13,126 bases of DNA, from assembly GCA_016840245.1 (NCBI GenBank), contig JAEOST010000061.1:1-13126 (forward strand), written 5' to 3'. The position numbers and the translations under genes were made by a program. Position 1 is the stretch's first letter; every line of letters starts with the position of its first letter. The notes under the pieces were generated by a model. The model saw nothing but the letters and a program-made list of their open reading frames with translations, was not told where the DNA came from and did not search any database. Shown here one piece after another: positions 1 to 6,160 of this stretch. The stretch comes from Candidatus Thorarchaeota archaeon. GTDB lineage: Archaea; Asgardarchaeota; Thorarchaeia; Thorarchaeales; Thorarchaeaceae.

Positions 1-561
1 ACTCTATTCATGGAGTATGCCCTGAAGTGGTATTGGGAACATGGAATTCGAAAGGTCCATCTCTACACCATGCAGACTAACAACATTGCTCATAACCTCT
101 ATAGGAAATATGGATTCAAGATCTCCTCAGAGGCCTATCACTACATATTGCCCCTCAATTCATTGAAGCCTCAAGGAAAATACACATGTGAATTGATTCA
201 AGAGGATGAAATCGATACTGTTGGAACCAAATACAGTGAAGCTTTCCCAATACCTCACATCAGACGACGACTGACCTCTGAACGTTATCAGGTGCTTGTA
301 TTGAAGGATGAAACAGGGGATCTAGTTGGTGTCTCCGGGTTTCTATCGTCATTTCCAGGATGTTTCCCATTTGTAATTGACACAGTAGAGGCATTTGACG
401 ACTTTCTAATCGGCCTCAAACCATTCAGCTTACCTGAGTTTGACTACATCCGAGTCACATTCTTTGGTCTACCAGAACTGGCTACATTATGCAGGGAGCG
501 GGGTTTCGAGCTGTATAATGAGATGTACAGGATGACTCTACAATTACCAAAGGACTCCTGA
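1..561 (+). CDS. GNAT-family N-acetyltransferase, 5'-truncated by the window edge, tandem-domain type
   Basis: This is the C-terminal part of a protein of the GNAT fold, the family that moves an acetyl group from acetyl-CoA to an amine. The frame is open from base 1 (T-L-F before the first ATG at 10), so that ATG is probably internal and the real start lies outside the window. The first visible 40 residues match the end of a GNAT core: a helix, then KVHLYTMQTNNIAHNLYRKY followed by GF, which fits the usual beta5-alpha4 N..A..LYxxxGF motif. After IL-P-L a second region of about 125 residues follows and ends in CRERGFELYNEMYRMTLQL, resembling the end of another GNAT domain, but it has no RxxGxG acetyl-CoA loop. 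It may be a degenerate, structural second domain. The substrate cannot be told. The gene ends in TGA and overlaps the convergent TPR gene by 18 bases. GNAT membership of the first part is fairly sure; the second domain is an inference. Confidence 0.8.
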   Translation, partial: TLFMEYALKWYWEHGIRKVHLYTMQTNNIAHNLYRKYGFKISSEAYHYILPLNSLKPQGKYTCELIQEDEIDTVGTKYSEAFPIPHIRRRLTSERYQVLVLKDETGDLVGVSGFLSSFPGCFPFVIDTVEAFDDFLIGLKPFSLPEFDYIRVTFFGLPELATLCRERGFELYNEMYRMTLQLPKDS

Positions 562-1548
562 GTCTGCTAGAGATTTAATAGACCAGTCCTGCTTCTCATA
601 CTCTTCCTTCCATTTCTTGAATGTGTACTCTGATATCCTGAGTTTCTTCCACCCCTTTATGGCAGCTTCATCATCTGATTTCTGAATGAGTTCTTCAATC
701 TCAGCTGCATGTTTTTCCACTCTCCTGCGTTTCTTAATCACATCAATCCTCTCTCTGTGTGAGGAATAGGGCCTGATGAAGTATGGATCGTCCAACGAGA
801 TGAAGATTGGTAATTCCTCTTTCTCCCATTCAAAAGTGATTAAGTGTGCATGAATATGGTCTTTATCAATTCGCAGAATCTTTCTACAGACTGAAACAAC
901 CTTCTTCATATGAAAACGTACTGAGTCCTTTTCTTGTATGGCACGAGTTCGCCAGTAGAGCGCGATTGTCATCCACACCTCCACTGAGTGTGGTCCCTCC
1001 ATAATCTCCTTCTCTAGTTCTCTCCCTTCAGGCTTTTTCTGGTGATTGAGAGCTGATACCAGATTGAGCTTGATTATCGCATCATCGGGTTTTATCGAAA
1101 TAGCTTTCCTAAACTCCTCCTCCGCTTTAGAGTACTTTTCCCATGCCATGTATAGGGATGCCCTATCTGTTGCTAGAACTAGCGACTCCTCAGGCGTTGT
1201 CGGTCTGTATTTCTTGTATGCCTTCTCAGAATCCTTGAACTTCTTCTGATAGAGATAGATTCTTGCCAATGCCATCCATCCATCTTTGAAGTCCGAGTTG
1301 ATTTTAACTGCCTTTTTGTAGAAGTCCACTGCATCCTTTAGTTTCCTTGCATTTGCAGCAATAAGACCAAGGCCTGCCCATGCCCGAAACTGTTTATCGT
1401 CCAGCTGAATGACTCGCTGAAAGACTTCTTTTGCCTCCTTAGACTTACCTTGTCTTAGAAGAAGGAAACCAATCTCACACCACGCCTCAGCATCGTTTGT
1501 ATTCTCCGACACGCGTATACGTAGTCCCACCATGGGATCTTTAGACAC
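544..1548 (-). CDS. TPR-repeat protein, tandem paralog A
   Basis: A 334-residue soluble protein made largely of tetratricopeptide repeats, which form helical scaffolds for protein-protein contacts. Repeats are visible at about residues 17-50, 51-84 and 85-118, with a further degenerate one after about 120; the usual W/G/Y/A positions show in RAWAGLGLIAA and in GWMALARIYLYQKKFKDSEK. The C-terminal 70 residues are charged and helical, with a DDEAA..GWKKLRISEYTFKKW segment shared with its neighbour. No signal peptide or membrane segment is present. The start is a GTG, with GAGGAGAGG 5 bases before it. About 50 of the first 65 residues are identical to the next gene (1643-2596), so the two are tandem duplicates. 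The gene has its own promoter-like region, so it need not be co-transcribed with its twin. Its tail is about 17 residues longer than the twin's and runs into the 3' end of the GNAT gene. The binding partner is unknown. Confidence 0.88.
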   Translation of the reverse strand: MSKDPMVGLRIRVSENTNDAEAWCEIGFLLLRQGKSKEAKEVFQRVIQLDDKQFRAWAGLGLIAANARKLKDAVDFYKKAVKINSDFKDGWMALARIYLYQKKFKDSEKAYKKYRPTTPEESLVLATDRASLYMAWEKYSKAEEEFRKAISIKPDDAIIKLNLVSALNHQKKPEGRELEKEIMEGPHSVEVWMTIALYWRTRAIQEKDSVRFHMKKVVSVCRKILRIDKDHIHAHLITFEWEKEELPIFISLDDPYFIRPYSSHRERIDVIKKRRRVEKHAAEIEELIQKSDDEAAIKGWKKLRISEYTFKKWKEEYEKQDWSIKSLADSGVLW

Positions 1549-1553
1549 TCTAT

Positions 1554-1562
1554 CCTCTCCTC
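1554..1562 (-). promoter_or_regulatory. Ribosome binding site of TPR paralog A
   Basis: Read on the - strand this is GAGGAGAGG, 5 bases before a GTG codon. It supports GTG at 1546-1548 as the start rather than the later ATG codon for Met6. The same sequence and spacing recur before the paralog's GTG. Confidence 0.7.
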
Positions 1563-1568
1563 AGAACC

Positions 1569-1598
1569 GTATGACATACTTGATACTGCGTTATATTG
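1569..1598 (-). promoter_or_regulatory. Promoter and 11-bp palindrome of TPR paralog A
   Basis: The - strand holds CAATATAA (1591-1598), a TATA-like element 43 bases before the GTG start, which puts the expected transcription start near 1569-1575. That spot is covered by a perfect palindrome with a one-base centre, GTATG-A-CATAC (1569-1579). Both elements recur at the same offsets before the paralogous gene. A repressor-like operator is an inference; the TATA assignment rests on spacing and on conservation between the two copies. Confidence 0.5.
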
Positions 1599-1642
1599 CT
1601 TGTGAGTTATCAAATGTGATAATCGGTTTCCATCTCTTCTGC

Positions 1643-2596
1643 TCAATAGTGTGGCCAGGTTTCAAGCGTACGCTGGTCTATTTTGATATGGGCCCATTTC
1701 TTCTTGGCAGCTTCGTCGTCTGAATCCTTGACAAGCTCTACGATCTCTTCTCCAAGTTTCATCAGCAGCATACGTGTCTTGATCCTCTCATCCTTTCTCC
1801 ATTCACGCGTCTCATAGGGTCTAGAATAGTAGAGATCTTTCAGAGGTCCATAGATAGAACGGTCAGCCGCCCTTACTTCATAAATGAGTAGACGTGCGTG
1901 AATGTTGTCAGGATCAATCTCTAGGATCTTGTTACATACCTCAACTATTCTTGCTACATGGTAGAGTACTGAGTCCTTCTCCTGCATTGCACGAGCTTTC
2001 CAGTAGAGGGCAAGTTCAAACCACTTCTCGACTGAGTGGGGCCCCTTCATGATTTCGCTCTCTATCTCCCCACCCTCCTTCTTTCCCTGCCTATTGAGAA
2101 CACCTACTAGTTGCATAGTGATTACAATATCGTCTGGTTTTGAAACCAGTGCCTTTCTGTACTCCTCCTCAGCCTTCGAGAATTTCTCCCAAGAAAGATA
2201 GAGGAAACCCATATCCATTGCTAGAAGCAATTTCCTATCTGGCGTCTTTGGTTTACATTTCTTGAATGCTTTCTCAGCATCCTTGAACTTTTTCCGGTGC
2301 AGATAGATTCTTGCTAATGCTATCCATGCATCATCAAAGTCTGAGTTTATCTTGACAGCCTTCTTGTAGCATTCCTCTGCCTCGCGCAGTCTATCCATCT
2401 TTGCTGCAATGAGGCCAAGACCTGCCCATGCTCTGTACTGTTTGTCGTCAAGCTGCACCACTCGCTGAAATACATCCTCAGCCTCCTTCTCATTTCCTTG
2501 TCCTAGCAGAATGAGTCCTATCTGACACCACGCATCAGCATCCTTTGGATTCTCTGAGATTCTTGCACGAAGTCCAACCATCGGGTCCTTTGACAC
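1643..2596 (-). CDS. TPR-repeat protein, tandem paralog B
   Basis: A 317-residue soluble TPR protein and the twin of the gene at 544-1548. Repeats are seen at about residues 17-50, 51-84 and 85-118, with a looser one following (KLLLAMDMGFLYLSWEKFSK). They are followed by a helical, charged tail with the shared motif DSDDEAAKKKWAHIKIDQRT. It begins with a GTG (2594-2596) preceded by GAGGAGAGG at 5 bases and a TATA-like element at 43 bases. It ends in TGA, 94 bases before the start of paralog A. Its role is probably cytoplasmic scaffolding, with no partner identifiable. Divergently across the intergenic region lies the large GNAT-fusion gene, and beyond paralog A is another GNAT gene, so the two TPR genes are flanked by acetyltransferase-like genes. 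A functional link to these is possible but unproven. Confidence 0.88.
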   Translation of the reverse strand: MSKDPMVGLRARISENPKDADAWCQIGLILLGQGNEKEAEDVFQRVVQLDDKQYRAWAGLGLIAAKMDRLREAEECYKKAVKINSDFDDAWIALARIYLHRKKFKDAEKAFKKCKPKTPDRKLLLAMDMGFLYLSWEKFSKAEEEYRKALVSKPDDIVITMQLVGVLNRQGKKEGGEIESEIMKGPHSVEKWFELALYWKARAMQEKDSVLYHVARIVEVCNKILEIDPDNIHARLLIYEVRAADRSIYGPLKDLYYSRPYETREWRKDERIKTRMLLMKLGEEIVELVKDSDDEAAKKKWAHIKIDQRTLETWPHY

Positions 2597-2601
2597 TGAA
2601 T

Positions 2602-2610
2602 CCTCTCCTC
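2602..2610 (-). promoter_or_regulatory. Ribosome binding site of TPR paralog B
   Basis: GAGGAGAGG on the - strand, 5 bases before the GTG at 2594-2596. It is identical in sequence and spacing to the site of paralog A and fixes the GTG as the start. Confidence 0.7.
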
Positions 2611-2616
2611 AAAACC

Positions 2617-2646
2617 GTATGACATACTCACTGTTCTGTTATATTG
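2617..2646 (-). promoter_or_regulatory. Promoter and 11-bp palindrome of TPR paralog B
   Basis: CAATATAA (2639-2646, - strand) lies 43 bases before the start codon. The palindrome GTATG-A-CATAC (2617-2627) lies where transcription should begin. The 9 or so bases between palindrome and TATA differ almost completely from paralog A, whereas palindrome, TATA and ribosome site are kept, which favours a functional role over mere recent duplication. Confidence 0.5.
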
Positions 2647-2691
2647 ATTGCGAGTTACTGCAAATCAGGTTGACAGACGTAATTTGTTTTT

Positions 2692-2733
2692 AATCCAAAC
2701 CAAAACTTACCAAAATGGTTGGGACTCCAAACC
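2692..2733. promoter_or_regulatory. Clustered short repeats in the divergent promoter region
   Basis: TCCAAACC occurs twice as a direct repeat (2694-2701 and 2726-2733) and once imperfectly inverted between them (GGTTGGGA, 2717-2724). ACCAAAA occurs at 2699-2705 and 2709-2715. The cluster sits just upstream of the TATA box of the + strand GNAT-fusion gene, where archaeal activators or repressors can bind. This is a weak, purely positional inference in an AT-rich spacer. Confidence 0.25.
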
Positions 2734-2745
2734 TTTTTAGTAAAA

Positions 2746-2753
2746 CTTATAAA
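2746..2753 (+). promoter_or_regulatory. TATA box of the GNAT-fusion gene
   Basis: CTTATAAA, preceded by a purine-rich AGTAAAA that could serve as a BRE, lies about 45 bases before the ATG at 2799. This is a typical archaeal arrangement and would give a leader of roughly 20 bases. Confidence 0.6.
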
Positions 2754-2785
2754 CAACTTCTCTCAGAGGCGGTTCTATCAATTCT

Positions 2786-2789
2786 GGAG
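2786..2789 (+). promoter_or_regulatory. Ribosome binding site of the GNAT-fusion gene
   Basis: GGAG lies 9 bases before the ATG at 2799. Together with the TATA box it selects this ATG over the downstream in-frame ATG codons within the GNAT domain. Confidence 0.55.
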
Positions 2790-2798
2790 TCGTAACTG

Positions 2799-5498
2799 AT
2801 GACTAGCAGACAGACTAAACACACGAAAGGAAAAGTGCGTGACTTTGAGATGACAATGGAGGACTCTGCTCGTCTCGCCGAGTGTTTAAACTCGTTCGAT
2901 GATAGCGACTCCTGGCCAGGTGGTTTCACACATGGCAATCCATTCACAGCTCAGAGAATCTACGACGATATGAGCAAGAGAACTGCGATTCGCAGGATGG
3001 TCGCTTACATCGATGACAAGATAGTGGGCTACTGTGACCTCTGTTACCCGGAGCTTGACCCAGAGGCGTCCTATGTTGGACTACTTGGTGCAAATCCAGC
3101 CTATCAGGGGCAAGGCTTTGGAAAGGCCCTCTTGGTCGAGGCCGCTGAAACCGCAGCGAAGTTCGACAAGAGGAGAGTGGACCTGCACACTTGGGGTGGT
3201 AACCTGAAGGCACTGCCACTCTACAAGCGGACTGGTTACAACTGGGTGCCAGGAACTCGAGTGCTCATGGAATCACACATTCCTGGAATCATCGGATGTG
3301 AGTTCTTCAAGGAGTTCTTTGAGCGCCACTACTGGTACGACTCTTTCAAACGCGAGATCAAGCAGGAGATGGACACAATCTCTGAGGATGGCATTGGAGT
3401 CTTCAAGTACTACTTTGAAGGTGAGAATGGTGACTCACTTGATATTACTGTGGACCGAGAGGCCAAGGGTATCTGTGGATTTGTCCTGAAGATGGATGGA
3501 ACGACCATCTCAGCTGATGTCCGCCCTGAGAAACATACTGGCTTCATTGGATTTGGAACAAGCAAGGTGAAGATGAGGATCCAGAATGAGACGGATAAAA
3601 CTATCTCATATTCGGTCTTAGTTTCTCCTGATGACTATGTTTCAATTGATGTTCTAGGAGCAACCTCTGGAGATATTGATGTCGGGCAAGAGACTGAAGT
3701 TCTCGCAGACTATGTGATTCTCCCTAAGGCTAGTCATCTCGATAGGCAGGCAACTCCTGATACCAAGATCGAGACCCAAGCTGAATGGTCCCTGACAATT
3801 GATGGAAAGTCGATCAATCTATACTCTGGTGTTATTCCCAATGAGGCAGTATCACTTTCTGTTGGACCACGATTTCCCACTCTCTCACTCGGCGAGACGA
3901 AGGAAATTATTGTAGGCCTGAGGACCAACACCGAGCTCGAAATTGCTGAAAAGAGTGTATTCGCACCTCCAGATGGAACTGAATTGGAGAAACGTATCTT
4001 TGAGTTCAAGATCAAGGCTGGTGAGGACACTCACATTCCACTGAAGGTGACAGCAGATGCAGTTGACCAGAGCACACTCATCACAATGGAGACCTCTGTC
4101 TACATCACTGAAGAGTCTAGGGAGATTCTAGTGACACAGCGACCACTCAATGTAGGCATCTTTGGTACAGCAGGTGCTTTAGCCTATGAGAGTTTGGAGG
4201 ACAGTTACATCCTTGAGACCGAAACATTTCGATTCAAGATGAACAAACAGCCTCCAATGGTAGTGAAATCTATTGAACACAAGATCTCAGGTCGTTCCTA
4301 TGGTGGTTGGTGCCTCATGCCACGAATCGGGTACCCCTTCCCCACTGGAGGTTCAGAGTGGGAGCGCAAGAAGTTCAATGTGACTCTGCGAAATGAGAGG
4401 GACTATGCTGAGATTGAGCTTGTTGCTGACTCAGGAGACCGTCCCGGCCTAAGACTGACTATAACCCTCAGAGCATATGCAGGGCAAGAACTACTAGAGA
4501 TGTCCACCGAGTTAGCTAATCTTGGCTCTTCTACTCTCAAGAATCTTGGAATCCGGGTTGGTGGTTGGATGGCCTTCTACTTTGATGCCATGTATATTCC
4601 TCTCAACAATGAGATTTACAGGATGAACTCCCAAGAGTGGCACGGAGGACGTCAGATACCCAAGAAGCCTGAGATGTACCATGAGGACTGGAGTGCCATG
4701 GTTGATGCTGATGGCGAAATTGCCGTGGGATACATCTGGGAGCGAGAACATCTGAAAGAGGTCTCTCCAAGGAGGTCCTGGGGTATCAGCAACTTCGAGT
4801 ACGACCTACCTGACCTTGAGCCTGGAACAACACTAGACAAGCGATTGTTTAGAATGGTCCTTGGTCACGGTACATGGCGAAAGGTTCGTTCTCTCTGGGC
4901 ACGACTCAACGGAGTCACTCTGGATGAGGAAGGACCGATTGAGATTCGGTCTGACATCGAGCTTGAACTTGCTCAGAAAGATGCACCTCGAGGTTCAGCT
5001 ATAACTGCGCCTGTTCTTGTTGACAGAGCAAAGGAGAACCAACTTGAACTGCGGGTCAGGGCCACACCTGAGGAACCCTTTGAAGCCACAATCATACTCA
5101 GACTACCTGAGGGTCTACTATCAGATGGAAGTCGTGACGTTGAATTCAAGGCTGAGGGGATGACAATCAACGAACCCTTTACACAGAAACTCAAAGTCAT
5201 CGTTGATGAGGGTGCGGACTGGTTCCTGAGTGGAGGAGAGATCAAGTTCGTTGGAACTGCCCGTATACACGCAGTGCCATTGACTGCGGTTGTCTTCGAC
5301 TCAAGGGTCTCTGAAACGAAGAAGACCGAAACAATCGAGGATGTAGAACTCCATACTCTGGCAAGTGGACGGTCTGAGATTGCAGTGTCAGCTGACTATG
5401 CAGGGTCTCTTGCTAAGTTCGGACCTACAGGCGAAAATAGTCTGTTCTATGATACCTTCCCGAAAGCCGGTCCATATGTCTGGTGGGACAAGCACTAG
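2799..5498 (+). CDS. GNAT acetyltransferase fused to a long beta-rich region, ending at an in-frame TAG
   Basis: The 899-residue product opens with a clear GNAT domain (about residues 12-157). It holds the acetyl-CoA loop QGQGFG (103-108) in the sequence NPAYQGQGFGKALL and the later motif NLKALPLYKRTGY (135-147). A helical link (about 165-195) leads to some 700 residues rich in predicted beta strands with no signal peptide or membrane segment. The part around 465-640 (for example YGGWCLMPRIGYPFPTGG) has the feel of the beta-sandwich domains of carbohydrate-active proteins, but no catalytic motif is recognisable. The last residues, FPKAGPYVWWDKH, stop at TAG in what looks like the middle of a domain; the same frame then continues for 202 more codons (5505-6113). 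The real protein is probably about 1104 residues long, and this entry may be the main part of a nonsense-interrupted gene or one subunit of a split gene. GNAT assignment is firm; the function of the rest is unknown. The gene is divergent from the TPR pair. Confidence 0.85.
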   Translation: MTSRQTKHTKGKVRDFEMTMEDSARLAECLNSFDDSDSWPGGFTHGNPFTAQRIYDDMSKRTAIRRMVAYIDDKIVGYCDLCYPELDPEASYVGLLGANPAYQGQGFGKALLVEAAETAAKFDKRRVDLHTWGGNLKALPLYKRTGYNWVPGTRVLMESHIPGIIGCEFFKEFFERHYWYDSFKREIKQEMDTISEDGIGVFKYYFEGENGDSLDITVDREAKGICGFVLKMDGTTISADVRPEKHTGFIGFGTSKVKMRIQNETDKTISYSVLVSPDDYVSIDVLGATSGDIDVGQETEVLADYVILPKASHLDRQATPDTKIETQAEWSLTIDGKSINLYSGVIPNEAVSLSVGPRFPTLSLGETKEIIVGLRTNTELEIAEKSVFAPPDGTELEKRIFEFKIKAGEDTHIPLKVTADAVDQSTLITMETSVYITEESREILVTQRPLNVGIFGTAGALAYESLEDSYILETETFRFKMNKQPPMVVKSIEHKISGRSYGGWCLMPRIGYPFPTGGSEWERKKFNVTLRNERDYAEIELVADSGDRPGLRLTITLRAYAGQELLEMSTELANLGSSTLKNLGIRVGGWMAFYFDAMYIPLNNEIYRMNSQEWHGGRQIPKKPEMYHEDWSAMVDADGEIAVGYIWEREHLKEVSPRRSWGISNFEYDLPDLEPGTTLDKRLFRMVLGHGTWRKVRSLWARLNGVTLDEEGPIEIRSDIELELAQKDAPRGSAITAPVLVDRAKENQLELRVRATPEEPFEATIILRLPEGLLSDGSRDVEFKAEGMTINEPFTQKLKVIVDEGADWFLSGGEIKFVGTARIHAVPLTAVVFDSRVSETKKTETIEDVELHTLASGRSEIAVSADYAGSLAKFGPTGENSLFYDTFPKAGPYVWWDKH
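5496..5498 (+). other. In-frame amber codon splitting one long reading frame
   Basis: The TAG is codon 900 of a frame that otherwise runs from 2799 to the TAA ending at 6113. The next codons are AGT GGT GTG ATG in the same frame, giving WWDKH-stop-SGVMPIFW. Possible readings are a recent nonsense mutation (TGG, CAG, TAT or TAC to TAG), a sequencing or assembly error, readthrough or pyrrolysine, or termination followed by restart 6-9 bases later. TAG is the ordinary stop of three other genes here (ends at 8251, 10385 and 12458), so general reassignment is unlikely. Confidence 0.7.
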
Positions 5499-5504
5499 AG
5501 TGGT

Positions 5505-6113
5505 GTGATGCCTATCTTCTGGCATGTTGGTGTGTGGGACTGGGAGACAGCTCTCCATAAGGAAAAGTGGAGTATCAAGGAGACTGGCCATGACGCCTGG
5601 CAAGGTTATGAACTCTCTTCAACTCTGGCTCACTGTCCAAAGCTCAAGGGTGTGGACATGAAGGTCCGATATCTACAGTTAAAGGATGCACCTGTAGTCT
5701 ACGCTGAGATTGAGGCTACCAACAATACCTCACAGTGGATCGAGTTCTACCTCGGTATGCGAGGATCTCCCCGTGTGAATGGAAAGATCCAGAGTTGGAT
5801 CCACAGTGTAGCCACTGGCAGAGACGTTGTCTATCAACCAACTGGGAGTGAAGCAGATATTCGTGTTGCTCCAGAGGCTGGTTGGGTCGCTTACGCTGAA
5901 CCAGAGAGTGGCAAAGTCCTGGGAGTGATATCTACAACAAAAGCTAATTCCACAATTTCAGCAGACAATCTCGGTGATTCTGCACAGATGTTCTGGTTTC
6001 GTGACAAGAGACGGCTAGCTCCTGGTAAATCGACAAAGATTTCCTGCTATCTGATGGATGCTTCCTCAGTTGATAGTGTGCGGCAAGCACGGGGTCTTCC
6101 CCCTCTTGAGTAA
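5505..6113 (+). CDS. C-terminal continuation of the GNAT-fusion protein after the TAG
   Basis: A 202-203 residue reading frame in the same phase as the preceding gene, starting at GTG 5505 or ATG 5508. It is rich in beta strands and aromatic residues (VGVWDWETALHKEKW, GYELSSTLAHC), then a segment resembling a beta-sandwich (VVYAEIEATNNTSQWIEFYLG), and it ends in TAA. It has no signal peptide and no promoter of its own. The only ribosome-site candidate is a weak GGTG directly before the ATG. It is best read as the missing end of the 2799-5498 protein, since FPKAGPYVWWDKH on one side and SGVMPIFWHVG on the other look like one continuous strand region. If translated separately, restart after the TAG would be needed, and the product could associate with the first part. 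The frame is intact to its end, so any disabling mutation is recent. No enzymatic role can be named. Confidence 0.7.
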   Translation: MMPIFWHVGVWDWETALHKEKWSIKETGHDAWQGYELSSTLAHCPKLKGVDMKVRYLQLKDAPVVYAEIEATNNTSQWIEFYLGMRGSPRVNGKIQSWIHSVATGRDVVYQPTGSEADIRVAPEAGWVAYAEPESGKVLGVISTTKANSTISADNLGDSAQMFWFRDKRRLAPGKSTKISCYLMDASSVDSVRQARGLPPLE

Positions 6114-6122
6114 ATCTGAATC

Positions 6123-6160
6123 AGGGCTCTACACATCACCTGTTGATTATGTGGAGCCCT
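6123..6160. terminator. Hairpin between convergent genes, possible shared terminator
   Basis: AGGGCTC (6123-6129) pairs perfectly with GAGCCCT (6154-6160), and CACAT (6132-6136) with ATGTG (6149-6153). A TA bulge interrupts the stem and the loop is 12 bases. It begins 9 bases after the + strand TAA and is followed on + by the T-rich CTATTGTTCTTT. The - strand gene's stop lies in the loop. Archaeal termination relies mainly on T tracts, so the hairpin's role is uncertain. Confidence 0.45.

Larger units (their letters stand above)
544..2656. repeat. Tandem gene duplication including promoter
   Basis: Two units, about 544-1608 and 1643-2656, are direct tandem copies, each made of a TPR coding region plus about 60 bases of upstream DNA. 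Homology is evident from the start codon (MSKDPMVGLR in both) and continues upstream through the ribosome site, palindrome, TATA box and a GAGTTA block. Coding similarity falls toward the C-termini, which differ in length. The duplication is old enough for substitutions throughout but young enough to align without difficulty. Confidence 0.8.

Noticed and set aside
2944..3219. Open frames antisense to the GNAT-fusion gene (also 3734-4030, 4512-4751, 4973-5245)
   Set aside because: They lack promoters, ribosome sites and recognisable motifs, and they lie wholly within a well-supported coding region.
5496..5498. Reading every TAG in the window as pyrrolysine
   Set aside because: Three other genes end at TAG where the protein is complete (8251, 10385, 12458), so general reassignment does not fit. 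Only a special case at 5496 remains open.
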